NCBI GenBank assembly: GCA_030762895.1
Contig: CM061068.1
Location: 45,411,615-45,475,614 of the forward strand
Source: Sophora flavescens
Taxonomy: Eukaryota > Streptophyta > Magnoliopsida > Fabales > Fabaceae
Reading direction: 5' to 3'
DNA: 64,000 bases
In this document: positions 46,322 to 57,412 of the stretch, in pieces
Layout: each line of letters opens with the position of its first letter
How positions within the stretch are numbered: the first letter of the stretch is position 1
Notes under the pieces: generated by a model
What the model saw: only the letters and a program-made list of their open reading frames with translations
Databases searched by the model: none
What the model was told of the DNA's origin: nothing
Program-made: the position numbers and the translations under genes

Positions 46322-46521
46322 TATTACAATAAAGTACTTGTAAATAAGAACGTCTTGGTATTTTGAATAGTTTGAGCCAAACATTTTTAATAATGAGAAA
46401 TGTTAACAACATTAGTTAAAAAATTAAAAAGGTGAGTTATTATAAGAAAAACGTGTAGTCAATACATTGATAACTTGAACTCTTTATTTTTCAATAAAAC
46501 TTTATCTTTTCTTTATTCTTT

Positions 46522-46761
46522 GAGTAAAGGTCAAAAGTGGTTCCTCAAAATTTTCGAGGACCTCGTTTTGGTTCCTAAAAAAAAGGGATAATTTGATCCT
46601 CCAAATTTTGTTACGGGAGACATTCTGGTCCCTCTGTTAGATACATGTGGGGACCAGAGTGTCCCCGTAACAAAATTTAAGGGACCAAATTGTCCCTTTA
46701 TTTTTCGGGGACAAAAAAGGGGTGCTCGAAAATTTTGAGGGATCACTTTGGACCTTTACTC
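46522..46761. mobile_element. MITE, 240 bp, long inverted repeats, 9-bp TSD
   Basis: The two halves are inverted copies of each other (GAGTAAAGGTCAAAAGTGG against GAGTAAAGGTCCAAAGTGA). The perfect 9-bp TSD TTATTCTTT is at 46513-46521 and 46762-46770, which points to a Mutator-like MITE. Confidence 0.88.
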
Positions 46762-46821
46762 TTATTCTTTAACAAGTGAAGTGGGCATTGATTAGTAATA
46801 CCCTTCAATATTTAATATGAA

Positions 46822-47004
46822 GAGTTTAATTGGTATCCACAATCAGTATAAAAGGTTTTTACACTATCAATCAATAATAAATCATCATGTCATTGCATTT
46901 TTTTTATTCTTATCCAAATTAACTTAAAAGTCATTTATTCCATAATTTATGATTGGTTGACAGTGTAAAAAACTTTACGCTGATAATACATACCAATTAA
47001 ACTC
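46822..47004. mobile_element. MITE, family A copy 2 (Mutator-like)
   Basis: The 183-bp element starts GAGTTTAATTGGTAT and ends ATACCAATTAAACTC, so its termini are inverted repeats. The perfect 9-bp TSD TAATATGAA is at 46813-46821 and 47005-47013. Clearly the same family as 45145-45326; this is the better-preserved copy. Confidence 0.9.
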
Positions 47005-47120
47005 TAATATGAAACTATGATCGGTTGATTTACAATTAGATCCATATAACATAACACTTTATATTAAAAAAAACACCCATTTTCTACGTCATAATTTTCT
47101 CTCAATTTATATTGTTTCAT

Positions 47121-47616
47121 AGGGGTATTCACGGGTTAGTTTGGTTCAGATTTGTACGAAAAACAAATCTAAATCAATCAAAACCAATTGGTTCAGTTCG
47201 TTCGAATTTGCAAGTCAGGAAATCCAAACCAAACCAAATCATTCAAGAACGGTTTGGTTCGGACCCGAAAAATATTAAATATTAAAATATAAAAATACTA
47301 AATATATAAATTATATATAATATAATATAATATAATATAATATAATATATCAAATATAAAAAATCTAAACTATAAAAACGTTAATATGTATATAAAAATT
47401 AAAATGTAATAAATATTAAATATTAAATATTAAAATATAGTATTTGGTTAGGTTTGGTTCAGATCCGAGATCTTTGAATCTAAGAACCGAACCAATTATC
47501 ATAGGACTTGGTTCGGATCGGTTCAGGTCCAAATACTGAAAAAATCTGAACCAATTTAATTGATTTGATTCGAATTCTCAGATTCATCGGATCGATTTGA
47601 GCCAATAAACACCCCT
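47121..47616. mobile_element. MITE-like element with GGGGT ends
   Basis: The ends are AGGGGTATTCACGGG and, inverted, AGGGGTGTTTATTGG. GGTTCGGATC-like segments occur in both orientations inside, and an AT-rich core carries a TATAA microsatellite (47313-47350). The termini resemble hAT-type MITEs. The TSD is not clear. Confidence 0.6.
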
Positions 47617-50600
47617 ATTATATCATATTAAACCTAGTATGCACAAATTTACTTGTTGTTTGGTCACATTTGTTAATTATTTTACTTTTTAGTTCATAAA
47701 ATGAGTTAATACATTTATTTTCCGTCTAAATCTAATTGATAATTATTTGCATGATTTTTTACAATATAGTATAAAGTTTTTTATACTCTTAACATATAAC
47801 AAATCATGTATTCTATGTTTAGTAAAAAAAAAAATCATGTATTCTATGTGTGACTTTTAAGGTATTTATGACCAGAGTCAAATAATTTTAATAATGCGAT
47901 GACTTATGATTGATTGACGATATAAAAATTCCTTACATTTCTATATTGACAATGTATACCGATCAAATTTATATCTTTATCATCCTTATCACTTAAGTTG
48001 ATAATAGTTTTCTTATTATATTTATATTTTCATAATTAAATTAATAACATTTATAAATAGTAAACAAGTCAGCGAATTTGTGATTTAATTGATTGTTTGA
48101 TAATGTTTGATAATATCCAATTCTTCAAAATTTGCAATGATAATGATGTTTGAAGTTTGATTATTCTCTAATCCACTCACCTTCTTCCTTTATGGTCTGT
48201 AGCTATATAGTGTAAAATAATAAAATTAACAAATAAATATATAAAGGTGTGCGTACAAGTGTAAAAGGCAGGGGTAACCGTGGGACGAGTACTGTTTGTC
48301 ACTTATCTTAACTTAAATATTGATAGAGTCGATTTTTTAAACCCGAAACCATACTAAGACTCGAAAGAACTTGATTATGTGTGAGTTAATTTAAGATCGG
48401 ATCTAAATGATACGAAACTAGGTTGACTCGAAGTTAAATTGGTTTTTTATAGACTAAATTTCTATGAGTGAGAAAAATGATATTTTTTATAAGTCAAAAT
48501 ATCAGTAAAAGATGCTATCTAAATGTCACCAATTGATCTCTTATCATCAAATAGATCATTTTGCTAGATGTTTCCATGATGCTCGTGTTGTCATAGTCAC
48601 ATTGTTAAAAACATTATACTTTCATTAAAGAAGATTCTTTTAATTTTTAAAAAGCCACAAAATGCTTCATAAAAACATCGGTTGAGCAAGTGTGAGACGT
48701 GAAATGTGAGAGTAAAAATTTAATAATTTACTCTTGTCTTATTTTTTAGTGACCATGTGTGAAATGTAAACTAGAGAGAGACAAAAATGAAAATACTTTT
48801 TTTATTATATGGGACGGGTCGGGTAAGTTGAAGGTCAACCCAGACCCATCCCTAACCCAGCACCATGTCACTAAATGGGACGTTGATTCATCCATTCTCT
48901 GATGCGGGTCATGATCAGACCCGACCCGAACTCTATAGGTTAGGATGAGTTTTTGGGCTGAGTCGGGTTTTGTATAAAAAATAATAAACTATTATTTTCA
49001 TATGAGGAATGATTTTTGTAAAAAAAAAAATGGGAACATCCCTTTATTTTTTGAATACATTTTCAAAAAACGTAAATAAAAAAAATAAAAAATAAAAAAA
49101 ATAAAAATAAAAATATACAATATGATATACATTATACAATATCAATAATTTGTTTTCAAAAACGATACCTCTTTTTCATATTATTGTTTATTCATCAGGA
49201 CTCAGTACTCACCTCTCCAATCTCCAGCAGCGCGCACGTGCGACTGTAATTATTACATACCCACACCACTCAATATACTCCATGCTAGCGGATCTCACAT
49301 CCCGGAAAAGAAAAAGTCAAAATCTATTAAAATATTCAGTGAAACTAAAAAGATACCACAAACTTTTTCCCTATCTCAAATCAGTCCTTCCCTGCATTCC
49401 AATAACGTGATCCGTTATTTTCCCTCCCTTTCCCATCTTCTCATAACGGAATTTCCCTCCTTTTAAATCTTCTATCCCTACCTTTTACCATAAATTACTC
49501 CTTCGTCCTCATCTATTTTTTTTATTCGTAATCATTATAAAAATATTCTTACAAATGACATTAAAAAGTTACCAGGTTAAACGTAGTTTGTGTGTTTTTC
49601 TCTTTCAATATGCGATAACATTATATAAAATACTTAAGAAAGAATACCCACAAATACATACATGCTGAAACTATTGACAATTCAATTATCTTTTTACTCT
49701 ATATTTTAACTTATGCCCAATTAAATTAACCCTTTTTTGGTAACAAAAATCTCTCTTTGATTAAAAATAAATATTAAAATACAAAAGCTTATGACACCTA
49801 ACGAGTGAGATAATTTGGTTTTCACTTATTTATCTAGAGTTTTCATATCTCATATTGTATTTTATGTTTCTTAGTTCTTAATATTTTTAAGCTTGGGCTT
49901 CCGCCCTATTTTTTACCTAAAAAATAGTAAAAATATAAATTACACTTTTTTGGCCCGGAGGGTTTTTGACCCCCGTTTTAGTATCCAGAGTTTTTGATTC
50001 TGACTAATCTGATTAATTAGTTAAGTCTAGCCCCTTTTTTTTTCTTCCTTAAAAAAAACTCTGTTTTTGTTTGGACTTAGTTAAGCCTGACTTAAAAAAT
50101 AGCTAGAACTAAATTTGAATAAAATTAACTATGTCAATAACTTCATTCAATCTCTCAAAAGACAAGCTATATTGTGTGAATCATAGCCTAAATCGAACTT
50201 CATATAACCCACAATCCTTCAACCATAAATTTTTATTTTTAATGTTAACGTTTTGAATTATATAATTTATATTTAATTGATCCCCTGAATAAACAAAAAT
50301 TACCCTAGCCGTCGTTTTCTCTCAACCTTTCCTCTATTTCTCTTTTCCTTCTTCCTCATCCACTAAAAGGGGTGGTTTTGGGCAATTTTTTGGCCTGGAA
50401 TCACCCATCTACATCGTTTTTTCTATCTTTTTATCTAAATAAGTGATTTTTTCACATAGATCTGGTTTTTATTTCGTGTTTTTTTGTGTTTTCGTCGTCT
50501 GCGTGCGACGGTCTTTTGTTCGTCGTCTTGTTGCGGCATCGTTTGGTTTCCAGTCTTGTTGCCGTGTTCGTTTGGTTCAGATCGACAGATCAACTTCGAT

Positions 50601-51140
50601 CCATTAGAGATTCAATCAAGACTTGGACGTCAACGTTACAGATCCGGAGGCATGGGTAGTCTGATCACTTTGATTTTGTCACATTTGTAGACATTTTGCC
50701 GTGTTATGCTATTAACCTGGGTGCTGTGAGTTTGTTCGCAGATTCATCCTTTTCGGTTTTTAATAATGTTGAATTTGTGTTGTTTTCGATGTATTTTATC
50801 AATTTGAATGAATGAATGTTTTTTTTAGTAAAAAAAAAAACGAAAATTTAATCCTTAGTACACTAGGATAATTTTTTTAGCCGTGCACTTGTCTTAACTG
50901 AATAACATTTTTTTTTTAATTTCACTATCTGGTCTATAATATTGAAAATTCCTTCTATCAATTTTTTTTTTGAAAATTCCTTATGTAATATGAAAATACT
51001 ACACAAATACATTTAAAACATCACAAATGCTTCAAAAACAAAATCACAAAATACATTTCATTAAATATAGTCCGTAAGTAACCTCTTCTTTTCTTTAAAC
51101 AATACTGGACAGAGCAGGGGCAAAATGGTAGATTCAGCAC
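47617..51140. other. Intergenic DNA; degenerate MITE and a GC-richer block
   Basis: No gene was recognised. A degraded family A MITE copy is likely at about 47770-47970 (TTTTTTATAC, ATTGATTGACGATATAAAAA, TATACCGATCAAATTT). A block at 50310-50850 is GC-richer, has repeated GTCGTC and TTGTTGCG motifs, and ends in an A-run at about 50830; it could be a retroposon or old leader sequence. Repeats of GGGTCGGGT type occur near 48815-48970. Confidence 0.4.
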
Positions 51141-51148
51141 GTGGAGTT

Positions 51149-51160
51149 GGTTATATATAC
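51149..51160 (+). promoter_or_regulatory. TATA box of the SGR5-like gene
   Basis: GGTTATATATACC lies about 105 bases before the ATG at 51259, followed by a plausible start region and a CT-rich 5' leader (51220-51250). Confidence 0.55.
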
Positions 51161-51258
51161 CTAACGCTACGGGGTTCGTAGTCCAAAGTCCAAACCTCCT
51201 CATCTTCCCTCTCTACCGTACTCATTTCTTCTTCTTCTTTCATTCTCTCCTCAAATTA

Positions 51259-51681
51259 ATGGAAGACCAACACAACAGAGAACTCGACCTTTTGCCTTCA
51301 TCGCGGTCGCACGGCGCCGCCGACTCCTCTCTTCTAAGGCTGCGATCGACGACGACGGATGGCGGTCCTCCGTCGCTGGACCTTCAGCTGTCGATCAGCG
51401 TGGGTCCGCCGGCGGTGGTGGAGGCGCTGAAGTGGGAGGCGGCGGAGCAAATAAGGCTGGCGGCGATGGAGAAGGCGTACGCGGAGAGAGTGAGAGAACT
51501 GACGCGGCGGGAGATGGAGATGGCGCAGACGGAGTTCGAGAGAGCGAGGGAAATGTGGGAGAGGGCGAGGGAGGAGGTGGAGCGCGCAGAGAGGATGAAA
51601 GAGAGGGCCACAAGGCAGGTGGATTCTACGTGCATGGAAATCACTTGCCATTCCTGCAGGCAGAGATTCAGGCCAGCTTAA
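51259..51681 (+). CDS. SGR5/IDD C-terminus-like small protein, 140 aa
   Basis: A single-exon, GC-rich ORF with ATG at 51259 and stop TAA 51679-51681 stands out from its AT-rich surroundings and has no defect. The N-terminus is Ser/Arg-rich. Residues 40-44 (LDLQL) fit an EAR-type LxLxL repression motif. Residues 56-120 form a charged Glu/Arg heptad-rich region likely to be coiled coil (EALKWEAAEQIRLA, EKAYAERVRELTRREME). The C-terminus has STCMEITCHSCRQRF with a CxxC pair at 130 and 133. The second half resembles the C-terminal region of SHOOT GRAVITROPISM 5 and related INDETERMINATE-DOMAIN proteins, but the four N-terminal zinc fingers are absent, so it cannot bind DNA in the same way. A role as co-regulator or dimer partner is inference. 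The best-supported host gene in the window. Confidence 0.82.
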   Translation: MEDQHNRELDLLPSSRSHGAADSSLLRLRSTTTDGGPPSLDLQLSISVGPPAVVEALKWEAAEQIRLAAMEKAYAERVRELTRREMEMAQTEFERAREMWERAREEVERAERMKERATRQVDSTCMEITCHSCRQRFRPA

Positions 51682-54600
51682 TTAGCTTCGCTTACTTCAT
51701 TCAATTCATATTCATCTCTCATACAATCCACCCCTTTCTAATTTCTTTTTCACTATTTGCTGCATGCTAATTTTAAGCTTTCTTATTTGTTTTTGTTTCT
51801 AACCATATTGATATAATTAAGTAATCTACTCAAATAATTAATAACACTGCCCTTTGCCTCGCATCAATGTCTCAACATTTTAATCGAGTTTAATTCATAT
51901 GTATTGATAGTATAAATTTTTTTAGACACTTAACCAATCACAAATAATAGTTTATTAACTTTTAAGATAATAAGAGTCAAACATTTTTAATAATGTGATA
52001 ATTGTTTGATTCTGTGAAACATATGTTAGTGCATATTATTTAAATATATTTTTAATTAAAAAAATTATTTTAATTTTTATGGATCCTTAATGTAAAGTTT
52101 GTAAAAAATATTTTAGACTATGACGTATATATCGAAATTAAAAATCTATGCAACACTGATCAATATGTATTAGAAGGAAATTAATTAAGCATCACCAGCA
52201 AATGTATTGAAAAATAAAAAATTTGTATTAAAAACAAGTGGATTTAATACTTTTAAAATTTAAAATTATAAATCTTTTTTTTTGGGTGCAATGAGAGGTT
52301 GAAGAGAGAGAGTCAGGATCCGTTGTGAGGATTTCACCCCGTTACTCATAATTCATATTCCACAACCTAATTAATTAATTGAGCTAACTCGTGTGAACAA
52401 TTATAATTATAAATTTATAATGTCTGATAAATTTTTTTGCTCACTGTATTCAGAATATTAGTTAACATTTCTCATTAGTTAATCAACTAAGGGAGTTGAT
52501 TAAGTGTTGATTCCGCCTAATTTATGTTTTGCTTTTGAAGATGTGTTTCGGGAAGAACGGATAAATACAATTAATACATGCGTACGCGAGCGAGATGCCG
52601 TGACAGGACGAAGATCAAATCAAGTTTAAATATGCTATTTTTGTTTTGTTTAAATGGATAAATTAGAATCCAAAATTGAAGAAGTTGGGTAGTAGTACTA
52701 GAACCCTGTTGTGTAGTTTTCAAGAACTTGTTTGTTATATATTTTGAGGATTGCAACCATGATATTGATACCATCAGAACTTATTGAGTGCCGGAAAATA
52801 TATTGTCAAAAGAATAGGGGCATTCTTCATTCCTCAATCAAAGTCATCAATGGCTGTCCAATCTATCCTCTTTTCTTTTATTTATTTATTTATTTATTTA
52901 TTTATTCAATATCCCCTTTCAGCATCTTGGTACAGTAGTAGTACTATTGGCCTTCTGTTCCTACATAATCAAACATAGCTTATATTAATTAACGGCGTAA
53001 TTAGTCACTATTCAGTAATATTCTGCCTCCCATATATAGTATTGAAACTGATCACGCATGACGGTACTGGATGGCCTTGGTGACTCAGGAAATTAGATAT
53101 GGTGAAACAAGAAACGCCCAAGTTGGGAACTTCGATGACGTAGAACAAATGAATCAGAACAAAAAAACATAGTGCAGCACCAATCACAAGACGAGATAGC
53201 TGTATCCACTTGTATTCAACTTCTTAACTTTTGCTCATATCATATCACAGACCAAACAAATTAACACCCACTATCCCTGTCCATACTGGATCGGATTACC
53301 GACTAAAAGCATCAATCACAGCAGTAAACAGTAGTTGCTCCTTTTCAAATATCGATGTTGCAAGATTGGTATTATAGCTTGATCTGTCAGCAACCTTCTA
53401 AGTAACATAACGCTCAGATATAGTTGTTATTTGATCTGTCAAGGGTGTGGCACAATAATACAGTACTCACTTTAATTCTATTATGAACTCAAGAAAGTAT
53501 CTTGTGGGGGCAGATCATAGACTTTGCCCAAAAGTACGTTTTAAAATGTTATTGGAAGGCATGAAGTCGCAATCCTGATGATCGATCAGTTTATTTTTTT
53601 TTTCCAGTCCTCAACTCTCATCTTGATTCCAATATTATCTTATTTTATATATAGAGTAATCATGTAAATATTATTTATCCATGAATTGGCTTAGTTCTAA
53701 CCACTAGTAGTCTTTATCTACCAACTATATATATAACTCAACTTGCTTCAAAAGAAAGTTTCTGCATGCTGCCCTTTAAATAAATGATGCTTGTATAGTT
53801 ACAAACATTTGTTCTGATTTTATTCGGGTGTAGGATTTACTGAAATGCCTCCTTTTCTGCTGTATGGTACATAAATCAGCGTTCTTTTCCCCCCTTCTTT
53901 TGGGTACATGGAATCAGCATTTTTCAATCAGTGTTTTCTTAAAATGAAAAATAAAAAATTAATTAATACTCCCGAAGCCACCTTGTCGAACCCCACTATA
54001 TATCGTAGACTCAATATCACTCATCAGTTATTTTCATCGAAATCAAATGTTTTGTTTGCAGCTGGCACTACAACTTTAATTGCTTTTCTTTCTTTTGAAG
54101 CTTCAAAATCATCAGAAAAAGATGGGAGATAATTAAAGATACGGTTTCCCGAACAAAATGAGTAGTAGTGTACTTGTCCACGAGGAAAACATAAGTTCAT
54201 CATTTACACGGTTTTTCTTTTTTCGTTTTTCCAAAGACTTCAATATGAACCACATAAAAACAATAATGCTTTAATTTGTGAATCCGAACTTAGCTAAAAC
54301 ATTACATTACAATATGACCATGGACCATGGTCATGAATCATGAACCGTACTCCGACATATGACCAGCTGAATCACAGTTAAAATGTCTTTTATATTTTAT
54401 TTGGTTACAATCATAGAAATGCTAGAACAATCAATCAATTTCGTTCAGAAAGTCGAAAGCACGATAAAGATGTAGGACATGTTTACCGATCCATCAAACT
54501 AGTCATCATGACAAAACCTTAACATTTGTCTTTTCAGGTTGTCCGCATATAATTGTCAAGTGATACTGTTTCTTACTGGGATCGTGATCAGAATCATGTG

Positions 54601-55868
54601 TATACATACATCTGATGCTTACATGCATGAACCCATCATATAGATAATATATATCCATTGCTTTTAATTATTTCATAGTTAATGTCTGGGTCTCTGGGAC
54701 AAGTAAATCTTCAACAGCGCATCGCAGGGATATGCAGTGCACAGTGCACAACACCCGCACTTACGATTAGCAAATTTCTATAAGACCATTATCGAAGACT
54801 AGCAGTATATATTGTGCCACGTATAACATTTAAGCTAAATCAGGACCGAACCAATGTTAGGTTGGAGTGTTGGACAAACCCTTGCTTTATGCTCCCCAAC
54901 CCATCCCATTCAGCCTCTTATATAATCCGGCCCACTAGGAAAAATTATCTGATATCTTATAAAAATTGCATTTATAAGTGTACCTTGTATAATTTTGTTC
55001 TCTCTAAAACCTTACCTAACTTAAGGTCTCACGTTGCCTTTTGGTCCGGCCTGAGCTCAATAGAGTTAATGTCATGATAATTTCCTTTAATTGGAACTAC
55101 TTAAATACTAGAAAGACGAAAATCTAGCTCGCTAGCTAGGTCATTTAAAGATTATAGACTTGCAGAAATCTGCTACAATTCAAATTTGTCAATTAGTTTG
55201 GAAAGGAGAGGAACGAAAATTGTAATGAATGTTCATCTTGTCATGTGAAGATTCAGGTTGAACAAAGATGATATAAGGTACTCACTGACATAAAGGAGGA
55301 AAACTTTTCCAAAAATGACGGAACTGTTTTGCATCTCTTTCTAGGCAGCGAAGAAGAAAAGGAAAAAACGGAATGGAATGATCAAGGTAGATTGTTCAAT
55401 CAAATCACATAGCCAATAAGGCAAAAAAGGTAACTAGCTTTTGAAAGTATACGAAAGTTCAGATCCTGTTAGACCAAAACTCATGTCGAGTCACACCATG
55501 TGAGATTGATTGTGGAGCAGAACACACTTTCCGTAATTGGACTTGCAAGTACTTTCTCTGAGAATGCTTAATTACGAAATCCAGGAGGAAAGATCGATAT
55601 CAGTATGCATGGTTTATGTTCTAGAGATTCTCATCACATACATACTCTTATTTATATGATAACTTTCTCCTTCATTCCTCTCATAACACTATCCATCGTG
55701 AAGAGGAAGAACTTAAGATTCACGTTGACGATCAAATCAGTAAAAATTCGAACTAGATAAAAGAATGTACAGTGAGATATAAAATGTCTTTAGGCATGGG
55801 TTGTCAATGAATAGTGGCGACCTGCGCTATGATCCATTATTGGCTTAAACTCTCATATTTGAACATTT
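51682..55868. other. Intergenic AT-rich DNA
   Basis: No gene was recognised. A degraded family A MITE is likely at about 51884-52035 (GAGTTTAATTCATATG, CCAATCACAAATAATAG). The ORF near 53908 and the one at 54814-55077 have no domains that I recognise. TATA-like and A/T runs are frequent. Positions 54318-54337 hold a CCATGG-containing palindrome. Confidence 0.45.
52876..52906. repeat. TTTA microsatellite
   Basis: About seven to eight uninterrupted TTTA units. Confidence 0.95.
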
Positions 55869-55894
55869 AGAATAACACATTCAGCCATTCAGGT
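55869..55894 (+). repeat. Left copy of 26-bp direct repeat flanking an insertion
   Basis: AGAATAACACATTCAGCC followed by ATTCAGGT is repeated identically at 56769-56794, exactly 900 bases on. Confidence 0.93.
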
Positions 55895-56768
55895 TGTAGT
55901 ATGGTTTCATGCTCTTGGTTGAACTTTTATTTTGTTACTCTTTTTTCTTCTTCTTTTATTTGCTCCTTTGTTGGTTCATATATATGTTATAAGTTGGACT
56001 GTCGCTGGAGCGGAGCGCACCGAGCGGAGCGGAGCGGTTTAAACATCTAACATTGGTTAATTGATCTAATACATGTACAGACTCACAGACGGTTTTAAAC
56101 ATCTAACATTGGTTAATTGATCTAATACATGTACAGACCCACAAACGGTACGATATATGGTTATTTGTTGAACTGCACTGATATATATATATTGTAAACC
56201 CTATTTGACTATCTCTAATAATACACATCCGCTAAAACATTCCCGGGGACGTTTGGCCGAACTTCGTCAACAAATTCTCTTGTGTTCTTGCGTGTGTTTA
56301 CGTTTCTCGTTTCAATATTCGATTGCTTGTTCCCAACAATTGGTATCAGAGCCATGGTTTGGCCTGAGGGGGGAGCGGGGGTGGATCCAGGTATATTGAA
56401 TCCTTGTATCGAAAGTCTTCCTGACCGTGGTGGAGTCAGGCGGCGTGTCTCGTTGGTTGGTAACGGCGGTGCAAGTATAGTGATGTGGGAGGCTCACACT
56501 TGAGGGGGAGATTGTTGGAATTCAAGTGTGAATGGTTAAGTCCCACACAGGCTAGGAATGAGCTAAATGAAGGATATATAAGAGAAGTGACCCATATACC
56601 TAATGCCTTAAGGTTTTGGTTGGAGATGTGACGTCCCGGTCTCTTGGTGGTCCTGGTCATTAGCCCATTGTTGCTCCCAGATGCTTCCCGGACTCCCCAA
56701 CATCCATCTATATTTGGGTTGAGTACTCCTAGTGCTATATTCAATATATTTTTACTTATATAAAAAAA
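55895..56768 (+). mobile_element. Insertion with short A-run and 26-bp flanking repeat, partly LTR-retroelement-derived
   Basis: The 874-bp insert begins TGTAGTATGG and ends TATATAAAAAAAA. Within it lie two tandem 56-bp units (56036-56148), a PBS-like TGGTATCAGAGCC (56341-56353), a PPT-like TGAGGGGGAGAT (56501-56512), and an LTR-like segment from TGTTGGAATTC (56513) to CCCCAACA (56702). The sequence left of the PBS does not resemble the right LTR-like segment, so a normal LTR pair is not evident. An A-rich end beside a long direct repeat is the pattern of LINE-mediated retroposition, here of an LTR-element-like transcript. No intact protein. Confidence 0.55.
56036..56148 (+). repeat. Two tandem 56-bp units
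   Basis: Each unit reads TTTAAACATCTAACATTGG, then TTAATTGATCTAATACATG, then TACAGAC. They are nearly identical. Confidence 0.9.
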
Positions 56769-56794
56769 AGAATAACACATTCAGCCATTCAGGT

Positions 56795-57060
56795 AATACT
56801 TTGCATTTTTTTTTGGTAAGTAGGTAATACCCTGCATAAACATGCATAAGTTGCATTATTCGAACTTTCTATATAATATATGCTTAAATTAAATACTTTT
56901 TTTTTAATCTTCTTACTTTTTTTATGGTATCTTCTTATTTATTTAAGGGCAAGTTCTAGGGTGGACTACCTTGATAGGTGTTATCACCATGCACAAGTGT
57001 GGTTTTTATTCTTGGTCGTTTGATCGCAAAGGTCTATAGTATCTAATAGCAAACTTTCTA
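56795..57060. other. Intergenic sequence left of the PRP17-like fragment
   Basis: AT-rich with T-runs; no feature recognised. Confidence 0.4.
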
Positions 57061-57412
57061 CACCTGATTATTTTTTCTTTTTCTCCTTCTTCCCCATCCT
57101 CTTCCTCCGCCCCCCTCTCTGGCAGCCACATCCCCTCCAGCACCCAATCTGCTTCGTCTTTCTCCTTCTGACCCTCTTCAACCTCGCCCAACCTATCTCC
57201 CTCCGATCCTTCCATCGTTGATTCCCACAACCACAAGGCTTGCACAGCCACAAGCTCGGTTTTGTCGAAGACGCCGCCATCGAACCCTTCATCTTCGACG
57301 AACAGTTCAACACCTTCCACAAATTCAGTTACGCCGTAGACCCCTCCCCCTCCGCCACCGGCTTCTCCAACTACGTCGGCGACCTCGACGCCCTTCACAA
57401 GAACAACGTCGT
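57061..57412 (+). pseudogene. PRP17/CDC40-like exon fragment cut by a retrotransposon
   Basis: From 57241 the plus strand reads HSHKLGFVEDAAIEPFIF, then DEQFNTFHKFSYAVDPSPS, then NYVGDLDALHKNN before the LTR at 57413. From memory this matches a conserved N-terminal part of plant pre-mRNA-processing factor 17 (CDC40), a spliceosomal WD40 protein (HKLGFVEDA, FDEQ-NTF, YVGD). Upstream, 57061-57240 is CT-rich and not in the same frame, so the true N-terminus is missing or diverged. The WD40 repeats are not in the window. No splice sites bound the piece. It is probably a decayed or retroposed copy; the Athila insertion ended any remaining reading. Confidence 0.7.

Noticed and set aside
51334..51651. 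Minus-strand ORFs of 72-105 codons opposite the SGR5-like gene
   Set aside because: Shadows of a GC-rich gene; Arg/Pro/Ser repeats without domains.
53908..54132. ORF of 74 codons starting with ATG
   Set aside because: No domain, no promoter or conservation signal, AT-rich random composition.
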